Both the position numbers and the translations under genes were made by a program. A model generated the notes under the pieces. It did no database searches. It was not told the DNA's origin and worked only from the letters and a program-made list of their open reading frames with translations. A stretch of DNA of 64,000 nt from Ignavibacteria bacterium (GTDB lineage: Bacteria > Bacteroidota > Ignavibacteria > Tepidaquicellales > Tepidaquicellaceae), in contig JAOADD010000054.1 of the NCBI GenBank assembly GCA_026417495.1, positions 1 through 64,000 on the forward strand. The letters are read 5' to 3'. Positions 27,701 to 37,870 of the stretch are shown piece after piece (the first letter of the stretch is position 1; each line of letters opens with the position of its first letter).

Positions 27701-28294
27701 AAAATCATAATTAATCATCTTTTTTATTTCATCAACATCAATCATTTCTATTTTCATAACTTCGGCAGAGGTTCTGAAACCATCAAAGAAATGTAGAAAC
27801 GGTATGCGAGATTCAAGAGAAGAAGCTTGTGCTATAAGTGCAAAATCCATAACCTCTTGAACTGAATTCGAACAGATCAAAGCAAAACCTGTTTGGCGAG
27901 TTGCCATAACATCACTATGATCACCAAAAATTGATAATGCATGTGTGGATAAAGATCGCGCTGATACATGAAATACAGTTGGTGTTAATTCTCCTGCTAT
28001 TTTATACATATTAGGAATCATCAAGAGCAAACCTTGTGATGCTGTAAATGTTGTAGTTAAAGAACCACTTTGTAAAGAGCCATGTACAGCTCCTGCAGCT
28101 CCTCCCTCACTTTGCATCTCTGTAACTATTGGAACAGTACCCCAAATATTTTTTCTTCCTTCAGCAGACCATGCATCCGCTAATTCGCCCATTGTAGAAG
28201 ATGGTGTAATAGGATAGATCGCTATTACTTCGTTCGTGTTGTGAGCAATATAAGCAGCAGCTTCATTTCCATCAATAGTGATTGTTTTAGCCAT
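24719..28294 (-). CDS. nifJ: Pyruvate:ferredoxin (flavodoxin) oxidoreductase
   Basis: 1191 residues, the normal size of the single-chain enzyme. It splits pyruvate with CoA to acetyl-CoA and CO2 and passes electrons to ferredoxin. Order: N-terminal pyrimidine-binding domain (EAAAYIAHNTNEVIAIYPIT), transketolase-like domain II, gamma domain with GADGTVGANKNTIKI, two [4Fe-4S] sites (CIQCGKCAMICPHA and CTGCELCVEICP), and the TPP domain with CAGCGETPYLK, ATGCSSIYGG, GGDGWAYDIG and TEVYSNTGGQ. It points to anaerobic or microaerobic carbon metabolism. It starts the minus-strand run nifJ, DHODH-like and two GS genes. Confidence 0.97.
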   Translation of the reverse strand: MAKTITIDGNEAAAYIAHNTNEVIAIYPITPSSTMGELADAWSAEGRKNIWGTVPIVTEMQSEGGAAGAVHGSLQSGSLTTTFTASQGLLLMIPNMYKIAGELTPTVFHVSARSLSTHALSIFGDHSDVMATRQTGFALICSNSVQEVMDFALIAQASSLESRIPFLHFFDGFRTSAEVMKIEMIDVDEIKKMINYDFIIEHRKRALTPDRPFIRGTAQNPDVYFQGRETVNRFYQACPDIVQKVMDKFYQVIGRRYNLFDYYGAPDAERIIVLMGSGAETAEETTEFLNTRFGEKVGIVKVRLYRPFSTKHFVSVIPPSVKKIAVLDRTKEPGSVGEPLYIDVIAAIVEEMRKGNTPFKEMPLIIGGRYGLSSKEFTPAMVKAVFDELKKDNPKNHFTVGINDDVTFTSLEYDRNFFTDKEGLFAAMFYGLGADGTVGANKNTIKIIGEETDNYAQGYFVYDSKKSGSTTVSHLRFGRKPIKSTYLVQKADFVGCHQFTLLEKFDVLKNIKDGGTFLLNSPFPKEEVFKKLPKKVCKQIIDKKLNFYVIDGYSVAKETGMGTRINTIMQTCFFAISGVLPKDEAIEQIKKYILKTYGSKGEEIVQKNFEAVDKTLAKLYKVEVSEKDISDIELPPVVSEKAPEYVRKTLAKIMEGLGDEIPVSEMPVDGTFPSGTTQWEKRNIALEVPVWDPELCIQCGKCAMICPHASIRTKVYNEKYLEGAPKTFKWTKAKGKEFTPDTVYTIQVAVEDCTGCELCVEICPAKSKKEVKHKALNMAPQIPLRLQERENLEFFLNIPEYDRGKLNIASVKGSQFLQPLFEYSGACAGCGETPYLKLLSQLFGDRAIIANATGCSSIYGGNLPTTPWTFNKDGRGPAWSNSLFEDNAEFGFGMRLSIDKLNQFAKELLIKNSALIGENLVIEIIDADQSTELGIYKQRERVKVLREKLTSINSEDARILDVIADYLVRKSVWIVGGDGWAYDIGYGGLDHVIASGKNVNLLVLDTEVYSNTGGQCSKATGLGAVAKFAASGKPTPKKDLAIMAMAYGSVYVAKVAMAANDLQCLRAFLEAEAYDGPSVIIAYCHCIAHGIDMGKAIENQKAAVDSGYWQLIRYNPNLAKQGKNPLILDSIEAKIKFEDYAYKETRYKMLTKSDPEQAKKLMELAQQDVYNKIKLYKKLASNGTNEKKEEI

Positions 28295-28559
28295 TTTATT
28301 TCTCCTACTATTTATTTTTTATTTTTTATGAAAATAATTTCTTATACTTGAAGAGGATATTAAATACATAATTAGAAAATGACACTATTACTTTCAAAAT
28401 TTAAAAATAGCATAATTAATAAATTTATTAAATATAAAATTATTTCTATTCTTTCTTGCTTTTTAATTTAAAATGTTCTAAATTATATATTATTGGGATG
28501 CAATGTTTATATAAGGTTGTCAATTAGAAAAAAAAATTTTTTATGTATTAAAAAAGGAC

Positions 28560-28590
28560 TTGACAATTAAAAATGAAAATATAATTTTTG
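28560..28590 (+). promoter_or_regulatory. Candidate promoter for the small RNA
   Basis: TTGACA at 28560-28565 is followed after 19 bases (counted from its TTG) by TAATTTTTG at 28582-28590. The latter differs from the Bacteroidota box TAnnTTTG by one extra T. TATAAT at 28580-28585 is too close to TTGACA for an ordinary sigma-70 promoter. Plausible but unproven. Confidence 0.35.
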
Positions 28591-28596
28591 TATGTA

Positions 28597-28788
28597 AAGT
28601 TGTTATGTTATAGTAAGATTTGATTAGGTAGTTTATTGACTATGTAAAACAGAGTTTAAAAGCTTCGTTCTTTAAAATTTCTAAAACAAGAGTAGAAGAG
28701 AAAAAAAGTGTAAATTTTTTCATAATATTACTCCCACCAACAATAAACCCCTAAATCCCGACTTTCCCCCGAGTCGGGATTTTTTTTC
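28597..28788 (+). ncRNA. Candidate structured small RNA, no known family
   Basis: A segment of about 190 bases with no coding potential lies between a promoter-like element and an intrinsic terminator. GTTTATTG (28631-28638) pairs perfectly with CAATAAAC (28741-28748). Just outside, TTAGG (28624-28628) pairs with CCTAA (28750-28754), so the two ends can close into a long stem just before the terminator hairpin. The interior has a weaker AAAG/CTTT hairpin near 28660. Size and end-pairing recall 6S RNA, but I see none of its conserved features. It is divergent from nifJ. The 5' end is a guess from the promoter. Confidence 0.4.
28754..28788 (+). terminator. Strong intrinsic terminator
   Basis: AATCCCGACT (28754-28763), an 8-base loop and AGTCGGGATT (28772-28781) form a perfect 10-bp stem followed by a T run. 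The T run is only on the plus-strand side, yet there is no plus-strand gene for 8 kb upstream; the nearest one ends at 20674. That is the main reason to suspect a small RNA here. Confidence 0.85.
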
Positions 28789-28855
28789 TTACTTAATAAT
28801 AATATAATTAAATATATAATTTTATAGCTTTTTAAAAATTTATTACTAGTAAGTA

Positions 28856-31270
28856 TTAATATAATATTCTCTTCAGATATTTTCCATCTGATTGAAAAAT
28901 CAATGAACCCTCAATATCAGTTCTACATATAATACTATTAATTAATGATAATTTAAGCAATGTGACTAATGCAGGGTGGTTGAATCTATTATTTAATCCA
29001 CAAGAAATAACCGAATATATTGGATATGTTTTAACTAGAAAATCAGGTAATGAAGAGTTTTTACTTCCGTGATGTGCAATTTTTAATATATCTGACCTCA
29101 AAAAATCCCCATAAAATTCTGTTAATATTTTTTCAGTACCTTTCCCAATATCACTTGTTAGTAAAACATCTAAGTGTTTAAACTTAAATTTTAATACAAT
29201 ACAATTGAAATGAGGATTCATCTCGAGTAAAGGATTTGAAACTTTTCCTGGATACAACACAAAAATTCTGGAATCACCAGCAAGTTCAATTATATCACCA
29301 GCACATACAAAATCTCTTATAATTTTTTTCTCTATAATTATTTTTTCTAATGAAGTAGAAAGTGTACTTGTATCTTTATAACGAGTGTCTACAATTCTTT
29401 TAACATTAAAGTTTTTTATTATATCTAATATCCCACCGATATGGTCTGCATGTTTATGTGTAATTATTAATAGATCAATATCATTTATGTTATTTTGTCT
29501 TAAATATGGAAACAAAGATTTTCTAGCTTGGCTTATATCTTGATAAGATGGACCAGCATCAATTAATATATTTTGCCCATGAGTTGTTTGTATTAAAGTT
29601 GCATCTCCCTGACCCACATCAAAGAAAATAATTTTCACCTCTTTATCTAATTCTAAATTAAGAACAAGTGTGCAAAAAACTATTAACAGTGATATTGTGA
29701 TTTTTTTCTTTACAGTTGAAACAAAAGAAGTGAATAAAGTTAAAAGGATAAAATAATAAGATGTAGTGCTTATAAAATTGAAATTTAAGCTTGAAATATA
29801 TGCGAAGGATAAATCACCCGTCCATTTTATAAATTCTATTATGAATGATAATATCAAATTATTAACTTCAGCAATTGATGAAGCAAGAATTCCTGACAAA
29901 ATATTGAAAATAATTTGTAAAAAGCCAAGAGCAAGACAAAAATTTGATACAGGTACAACAATAATATTTGTAAAAAGAGATACAAGAGAAATTTTCCCAA
30001 AATATATTGATGTTATGGGTAATACTCCAATTTGAGCAGAAATAGTTGAAGCAATTAAAACAATCAAATAAAAAGATAACTTCTTATAACTTGTATTTAA
30101 GTAGAGTTTCGATTTTAAAAACAATTCAATCTTATCATAAAACAATGCCATAGAAATTATAGCACTGTAAGACAGAATGAACCCCGCATCAAAAATTTGC
30201 CGTGAATCAAAAGACAAGATAAGAATTACAGAAAAAGCAATAATGTTTAACAAAACAACCTTTCTTTGAAGTAAATAAGCGATTAATATTAAAGAGCCCA
30301 TTATTGAAGCACGAATAATTGAGGCAGGAGCCCCTGTAAAAAGGCAATAAAAAGTAAGAACGATTATTATTACAATAGTTCTTTGTACAACATTTAATCT
30401 AAATATTGAGAGTATTATAGTTAAAAACAAAATTATATATGCAACATTCAATCCTGAAACAGCAAGTATGTGCATCAATCCAGAATTAATAAAGCTTTCT
30501 TTCAAATCATCTGTAACTTCACTTCTCTCTCCTACAACAAGTCCTTTTAGTAAAGCTCGAATTTCTGGTGGATTGTACTCATCAATTGTCTTCAATGCAA
30601 ACTCTCTTGCGGGATATACTATTTTAGAAAAAATAAAATTAATATTATTGTTGGAAAGAACTAAGATATTATCATATCCTTTTATTTTATAAATCTTATC
30701 TATCCCCTTTAACTCCAAATATTTCCTGTAATTAAATCCACCTAAAATTTTTTCACCAGGAGCTGTAGAAAGTTTACCGAAAGATATAATTTCGTCACCC
30801 GCTTTTAAGACAGGTACGCTTTTTTTATCATCAACTTTTTTATCAGCAAACAAATAGACTAATACTTTACCTGTAATTATTGCTGTATCCTGACCATTTA
30901 TAACATTCTTACACTCTAAATAAAATTTAATTTTGTTTGAATCATAGTCAGGAGGTTCACTTATAATACCTCTCACCTGTATATCTCTTGAAATATCTGT
31001 GTCAGGAAGAAAAGCAACAGAGTTTTTATATTTAATATGAAAATCTATAGTCGCTTTACCAACTCCAGCTAAAATAATAAGTAATGAAAGCAATAAGAAT
31101 TTTTCAAACGCATTATTACTTTTCCTACATTTTAATATGTAAAATATTAAAACGAGTAGGAATAAAGATAATATTACAAATATATTAAAATAAAAATTTT
31201 GACCTATTAAAATACCAGCTATAAATAAAAAAGCAAACTTTACTGCAGGATATTTTTCAAAACTATTCAT
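28856..31270 (-). CDS. comEC: ComEC/Rec2-type DNA uptake channel
   Basis: 804 residues from ATG at 31270 (a TTG four codons earlier is less likely). ComEC carries single-stranded DNA across the inner membrane during natural transformation. Order: N-terminal spans and DUF4131-like soluble domain (about 25-210), the competence domain with GLVVGERSEV, SGLMHILAVSGLNVAYI and GAPASIIRASIM among many spans (to about 520), then a metallo-beta-lactamase domain with FDVGQGDATLIQ, THKHADHIGG and KIAHHGSKNSS, whose zinc ligands look complete. It is full length. It is divergent from the nucleoside phosphorylase gene with about 100 bases between. Confidence 0.93.
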   Translation of the reverse strand: MNSFEKYPAVKFAFLFIAGILIGQNFYFNIFVILSLFLLVLIFYILKCRKSNNAFEKFLLLSLLIILAGVGKATIDFHIKYKNSVAFLPDTDISRDIQVRGIISEPPDYDSNKIKFYLECKNVINGQDTAIITGKVLVYLFADKKVDDKKSVPVLKAGDEIISFGKLSTAPGEKILGGFNYRKYLELKGIDKIYKIKGYDNILVLSNNNINFIFSKIVYPAREFALKTIDEYNPPEIRALLKGLVVGERSEVTDDLKESFINSGLMHILAVSGLNVAYIILFLTIILSIFRLNVVQRTIVIIIVLTFYCLFTGAPASIIRASIMGSLILIAYLLQRKVVLLNIIAFSVILILSFDSRQIFDAGFILSYSAIISMALFYDKIELFLKSKLYLNTSYKKLSFYLIVLIASTISAQIGVLPITSIYFGKISLVSLFTNIIVVPVSNFCLALGFLQIIFNILSGILASSIAEVNNLILSFIIEFIKWTGDLSFAYISSLNFNFISTTSYYFILLTLFTSFVSTVKKKITISLLIVFCTLVLNLELDKEVKIIFFDVGQGDATLIQTTHGQNILIDAGPSYQDISQARKSLFPYLRQNNINDIDLLIITHKHADHIGGILDIIKNFNVKRIVDTRYKDTSTLSTSLEKIIIEKKIIRDFVCAGDIIELAGDSRIFVLYPGKVSNPLLEMNPHFNCIVLKFKFKHLDVLLTSDIGKGTEKILTEFYGDFLRSDILKIAHHGSKNSSLPDFLVKTYPIYSVISCGLNNRFNHPALVTLLKLSLINSIICRTDIEGSLIFQSDGKYLKRILY

Positions 31271-31369
31271 AGATGCACACAAGTAAATTAGAAAAAATCA
31301 AAATAAAAGAAATTCAAAATCGCTTTTTTAATCTAACTTATTTAATTAATTTAATAGAAATCTTCAGTA

Positions 31370-32678
31370 ATGAACGCAGTAGAGATTATTAAGTTAAAGA
31401 GAGATAACAAAAAATTATCAGAAAAACAATTACAATATTTTATTGAAGGATTCATTAAAGGAAAAATAACTGATTATCAAATGTCCGCATTTTTGATGGC
31501 AATTTATTTTAATGGATTAGACGAAGAAGAAACTTTTAACATAACAAAAATATTTATTGATAGCGGTAAGAAATTAAATTTAAGTTCAATAAAGAAACCT
31601 AAAGTAGATAAACATTCTACTGGTGGGGTTGGAGATAAAACATCCTTAATATTAGCTCCACTGGTCGCTTCTTGTGGAATAGCGGTTCCAATGATATCAG
31701 GAAGAGGATTAGGGCATACTGGCGGTACACTTGATAAACTTTCCTCAATACCTGGATTTAATATTAATTTGACACCAAAGGAATTCATAAAAATTTTGAA
31801 CAAGATTGGTTGCGTAATGGCAGGACAAACGTATGAGCTTTGCCCTGCAGATAAACTTATATATCAGTTAAGAGATGTAACAGCAACAGTTGATATAATT
31901 CCTCTTATGACAGCTAGTATCATGAGTAAAAAAATTGCTGAAGGTACTAATGCTATTGTATTCGATATCAAAACTGGTAGTGGAGCAAATCTATCAGATA
32001 CAAAGAAAAATTATAAACTTATTAAATCTTTATTAAATATATCTAAAAGGTTTAAGAAAAAAGCAATTGCAGTAATAACAGATATGAATCAACCATTAGG
32101 TTATAAAGTTGGAAACTTGTTGGAGGTTGAAGAGTGCATTGAACTCATGTTAGGAAAAAATATACCAGATTTATATGAAATTACTTCTACTCTTGCTGGT
32201 TGCATGATATTTCTGGGGAAAAAAGCAAAGACAATTAACGAAGGAAAAGAAATAGCAAAAGAAAAAATTATTAATGGAACTGCTTATAAAAAATTTATAG
32301 AAATGGTGAAAGTTCAGGGTGGAGATGTTAAATTCATAAAAAATATTAACAAGCAAAAACGTGCAAAAGAAAAACATTATTATACTGCCAATAAAACAGG
32401 GTACCTCGAAAAAGTGGATGCATTAAACATAGGATTAGCAGGAATTGAACTTGGATGCGGAAGGAAAATAATTACAGACAAAATAGATTTTCATGCAGGA
32501 ATTGAATTTAACAAAAAAGAAGGGGATTTTGTAAAAAAGGGTGAAATAATATGTACATTATATTCTTCAAATAGATCTAAAATTGATAAAGCAATTGGAT
32601 ATATTGATAAAGCTATTAAATTAGATAACAATAAACCAAGAAAGAATCAAATTATTAAAAATATTATTTTTTCATCCA

Positions 32679-32689
<11 letters not shown>
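31370..32689 (+). CDS. deoA: Pyrimidine-nucleoside / thymidine phosphorylase
   Basis: 439 residues. It cleaves thymidine, deoxyuridine or uridine with phosphate to give the base and (deoxy)ribose 1-phosphate. Motifs: VDKHSTGGVGDKTSLILAP (phosphate and nucleoside loop), SGRGLGHTGGTLDKLSSIPG (family signature), LRDVTATVDIIPLM, and the C-terminal lobe GLAGIELGCGRK. Sequence alone does not separate thymidine phosphorylase from the broader Pdp enzyme. It overlaps the following nuclease gene by 11 bp. With deoC (49585-50478) it makes a deoxynucleoside breakdown route. Confidence 0.93.
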
Positions 32690-34698
<2,009 letters not shown>

Positions 34699-34932
34699 CT
34701 AAACAATTAATATTATATTGAATTCAAATTTAATTTTTATTAGTTTTATATTGAAAGTTAAGAATATTTAAATTACATTATAATAATAAAGAGACACGCC
34801 CAGTTTCGCTATTTATGTTAAAATCACTATTTTATTTAATTATTAACTATTTTGAGTTAACGAGTAATATATAAAAATACTAACCTTTATTTATTTCCTT
34901 AGGGAAAGGGAAAAAAATTAATCTAATTAACT

Positions 34933-36222
34933 ATGCCGGAAAGAAAAACAATTCTGAAAGAGGAAATCCCTGATAAAAATATAGAGCTTCTCAAGTCCAA
35001 AAAAGTATCAGAGTTGAGAACTATAGCAAGGGAACTCAACATAAAAGACTTTGAAGATTTAAAGAAGCAGGATTTAATATTCAAAATTATAGAAGAAACC
35101 ACTAAAAAAGATGGGTATGCATATGCTTCAGGGGTTTTGGAAGTACTAAGTGATGGTTATGGATTTTTGAGATCCGTTGACTATAATTATCTTCCTTCTC
35201 CCGATGATATATATGTGTCTCCTTCACAAATCAAGAAATTCTTCCTCAAGACAGGTGATTTTGTATATGGGCAGGTAAGACCTCCAAAAGAAGGGGAAAG
35301 ATTTTTCGCTTTAATAAAAGTAGAAGAGGTAAACTTTGGACCACCTGAACTGATTAGAGAAAGAATAATGTTTGACAATCTTGTACCTTTATATCCTAAT
35401 AGCAAAATTATCCTTGAAACGACTCCTACAGAGTATTCGATGCGAATAATGGATTTGTTTACTCCAATTGGTAAAGGACAAAGAGGTCTAATAGTTTCTC
35501 CTCCCAAAAGTGGAAAAACAATTTTGCTTCAAACTATAGCTAATAGTATTACAAGGAATCATCCAGAAATTCATCTAATTGTTCTTTTGATAGATGAAAG
35601 ACCAGAGGAAGTTACTGATATGCAAAGGAATGTAAAAGCAGAAGTAGTTAGTTCAACATTCGATGAACCACCAGAAAGACATGTACAAGTTTCTGAAATA
35701 GTTCTACAAAAAGCAAAAAGGCTCGTAGAATCTAAACATCATGTAGTTATACTTCTTGATAGTATAACTCGACTTGCAAGAGCACACAACACAGTAATTC
35801 CTCACAGTGGGAAGATTTTATCAGGTGGTGTAGATGCAAATGCATTGCACAAACCAAAAAGATTTTTCGGGGCTGCAAGAAATATAGACGAGGGCGGTTC
35901 ATTAACTATAATTGCAACTGCTCTAATAGAAACAGGCAGCCGTATGGATGAAGTAATTTTTGAAGAATTTAAAGGAACGGGAAACATGGAAATAGTTTTA
36001 GACAGGAGATTATCAGACAGAAGAATATTTCCTGCTATTGATTTAAACCGTTCCGGTACAAGAAAAGAAGAGCTCCTGCTCGATCCTGACATTCTTAACA
36101 GAGTTTATCTATTGCGTAAATTACTTGCAGATTACAACCCAGTAGAAGCAATGGAATGGTTGTTAGAAAAAATGAGAGGTACAAAATCTAACAAGGAGTT
36201 TTTAGCATCTATGAACTCTTAA
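34933..36222 (+). CDS. rho: Transcription termination factor Rho
   Basis: 429 residues, close to the minimal E. coli size, without the large N-terminal insert seen in many relatives. Rho is a hexameric RNA helicase that ends transcription. N-terminal helices ([15 protein letters not shown]), the cold-shock RNA-binding domain ([31 protein letters not shown]), Walker [13 protein letters not shown], Walker [18 protein letters not shown] and the R-loop [20 protein letters not shown] are all present. A 234-base AT-rich leader precedes it; I see no clear structure in it beyond a TTGAATTCAA palindrome at 34718-34727. Confidence 0.97.
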   Translation: MPERKTILKEEIPDKNIELLKSKKVSELRTIARELNIKDFEDLKKQDLIFKIIEETTKKDGYAYASGVLEVLSDGYGFLRSVDYNYLPSPDDIYVSPSQIKKFFLKTGDFVYGQVRPPKEGERFFALIKVEEVNFGPPELIRERIMFDNLVPLYPNSKIILETTPTEYSMRIMDLFTPIGKGQRGLIVSPPKSGKTILLQTIANSITRNHPEIHLIVLLIDERPEEVTDMQRNVKAEVVSSTFDEPPERHVQVSEIVLQKAKRLVESKHHVVILLDSITRLARAHNTVIPHSGKILSGGVDANALHKPKRFFGAARNIDEGGSLTIIATALIETGSRMDEVIFEEFKGTGNMEIVLDRRLSDRRIFPAIDLNRSGTRKEELLLDPDILNRVYLLRKLLADYNPVEAMEWLLEKMRGTKSNKEFLASMNS

Positions 36223-36268
36223 CGCAATGTCTACAAGGGCAGGATTACCTATGAATAAATTTTGCGTT
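36221..36268 (+). repeat. Inverted repeat spanning the rho-rng gap
   Basis: AACGCAA (36221-36227, starting inside the rho stop codon) can pair with TTGCGTT (36262-36268), which ends one base before the RNase G ATG. The 34-base loop contains AGG/CCT pairing. The hairpin would hold the start region of rng and could affect its translation. It has no T run, so it is not a terminator. Confidence 0.35.
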
Positions 36269-36269
36269 T

Positions 36270-37832
36270 ATGAAAAAAGAAATTTTAATAAATTCATCCT
36301 CAAAGGAAACAAGGATTGCTATTACTGAAGATGGCAAGCTTGTAGAATTATTCTATGAGAGTTCCGACTTAAAAAGAAATGTAGGGGACATTTACTTAGG
36401 GAAAATCGCAAGAGTACTCCCAGGTATTAGAGCAGCATTTATAAATTTAGGATTTCCACAAGACGCTTTCCTTCACTTTTCAGATATTGAAACATCACCT
36501 GATGATTACAAATCACTTCTTGGGGATGATTCAGATGTTGAAGATGAAGATGATGAAGAGGAATCATCAACTCCTGTTATACCGACAGAAAAGAACCCCG
36601 CTGCTGCTACATTAGAAAAAGGGAAAGATATACTTGTTCAAATCACGAAAGAACCAGTGGGGGCAAAGGGATTAAGAGTAACTGCAAAAGTGTCAATCCC
36701 AGGTAGATATATTGTTCTTATTCCATTCTCAAATAAAATTGGTATTTCAAGAAAAATCTACAACTTTAAAGAAAAAAGGAGATTAAGGCAATTAATACGA
36801 AAAAACTTACCTGAAGGTTTTGGTGCAATTATCAGAACTGTTGCTGCTGGTCAAGATGAAAGTTTAATTTTAGAAGATCTGGATAGATTAGTAAATACAT
36901 GGTATGATATTGAAAATAAAATGAAAACTGTAAAAGCACCAGCTCTGTTATATAAAGATGTATCAACAACATACTCCGTAATTAGAGATTTATTTAGAGA
37001 CGATGTTACTAAAGTAATTGTAGATTCAAAAAAAATATATAAGGAAATCAGGAATTATCTTGAAGAGACTTCACCTGAATCAGTCGACAAGTTAGAACTG
37101 TACGAAGGGAAAGTTCCTTTATTTGATACTTATTACAGTATAGATAAACAAATAGAAGAATCTCTACAAAAGAAAATATTATTGAAAAATTCTGCAGGAT
37201 ATATAGTTATTGAAACAACCGAAGCAATGACTGTAATTGACGTCAATAGTGGTAAATACGCTAAATCTAAAGACCAGGAGCAAAATTCATTAAAAATTAA
37301 TATTGAAGCAGCAAAAGAAATTGCAAGGCAAGCAAGACTTCGTGATATTGGTGGTATAATAGTAGTAGATTTTATAGATTTATATGAAGAACCGAGTAGA
37401 AAAAAATTACTTGAAGAGATTAAAAAGGAATTCAAAAAAGATAGAGCTAAAGCTTCATTTTCCCAAATGAGTGAATTCGGAATTGTACAAATCACAAGAC
37501 AAAGAGTAAGACAAAATATTATACAAAGAATATCTACTAAATGCCCGATGTGTAATGGTACAGGAAGGGTTCAATCTCAAATGAATTTTTTAATGGAAAT
37601 AGAAAGATGGTTGCAAAGATATAAAAGTTCTCCCAATGGTTTTATGTTACGCTTAAAGGTAAATCCGTTAATTAAATACTATTTAACAAGTGGAATAATT
37701 AATAGAATATTAAAACTTTGTATAAAATTTAGAGTATTCATTAAACTTGAAATGGATAATGACTTAGCACTTGATGAATTTAGATTTTACGAATTTGGTT
37801 CAAAGCATGATATAACTGAAGAATACAGTTAA
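36270..37832 (+). CDS. rng: Ribonuclease G/E family endoribonuclease
   Basis: 520 residues, RNase G sized, without the long C-terminal scaffold of RNase E. It cleaves single-stranded A/U-rich RNA and matures rRNA. The S1 domain (about 35-140) carries an acidic insert (DDSDVEDEDDEEESS, near 90-104). The catalytic region has VIDVNSGKY and GIIVVDFID, each with a magnesium-binding Asp, then the zinc-link CPMCNGTGR that forms the dimer. It lies 47 bases after rho, giving a termination-and-decay gene pair. An inverted repeat covers the gap. Confidence 0.94.
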   Translation: MKKEILINSSSKETRIAITEDGKLVELFYESSDLKRNVGDIYLGKIARVLPGIRAAFINLGFPQDAFLHFSDIETSPDDYKSLLGDDSDVEDEDDEEESSTPVIPTEKNPAAATLEKGKDILVQITKEPVGAKGLRVTAKVSIPGRYIVLIPFSNKIGISRKIYNFKEKRRLRQLIRKNLPEGFGAIIRTVAAGQDESLILEDLDRLVNTWYDIENKMKTVKAPALLYKDVSTTYSVIRDLFRDDVTKVIVDSKKIYKEIRNYLEETSPESVDKLELYEGKVPLFDTYYSIDKQIEESLQKKILLKNSAGYIVIETTEAMTVIDVNSGKYAKSKDQEQNSLKINIEAAKEIARQARLRDIGGIIVVDFIDLYEEPSRKKLLEEIKKEFKKDRAKASFSQMSEFGIVQITRQRVRQNIIQRISTKCPMCNGTGRVQSQMNFLMEIERWLQRYKSSPNGFMLRLKVNPLIKYYLTSGIINRILKLCIKFRVFIKLEMDNDLALDEFRFYEFGSKHDITEEYS

Positions 37833-37870
37833 AGAATATTTACTCTGAAAAATTTCTTTAATATTTACAT

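Larger units (their letters stand above)
28295..28855. other. 561-base gap between nifJ and comEC
   Basis: No open frame of any useful length on either strand; short ATGs on the plus strand meet stops within a few codons. The part from 28295 to about 28550 is very AT-rich and must hold the nifJ promoter (minus strand), though I cannot point to its boxes. The part from 28560 to 28790 contains a promoter-like element, a self-pairing segment and a strong terminator, annotated separately. Confidence 0.7.

Noticed and set aside
28597-28788. Identification of the candidate RNA as 6S, SRP RNA, tmRNA or RNase P RNA
   Set aside because: None of the conserved sequence signatures of these RNAs can be seen; only length and end-pairing resemble 6S.
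34718-34727. TTGAATTCAA palindrome in the rho leader as an operator
   Set aside because: A single 10-base palindrome in AT-rich DNA with no second copy; too weak to report as a site.
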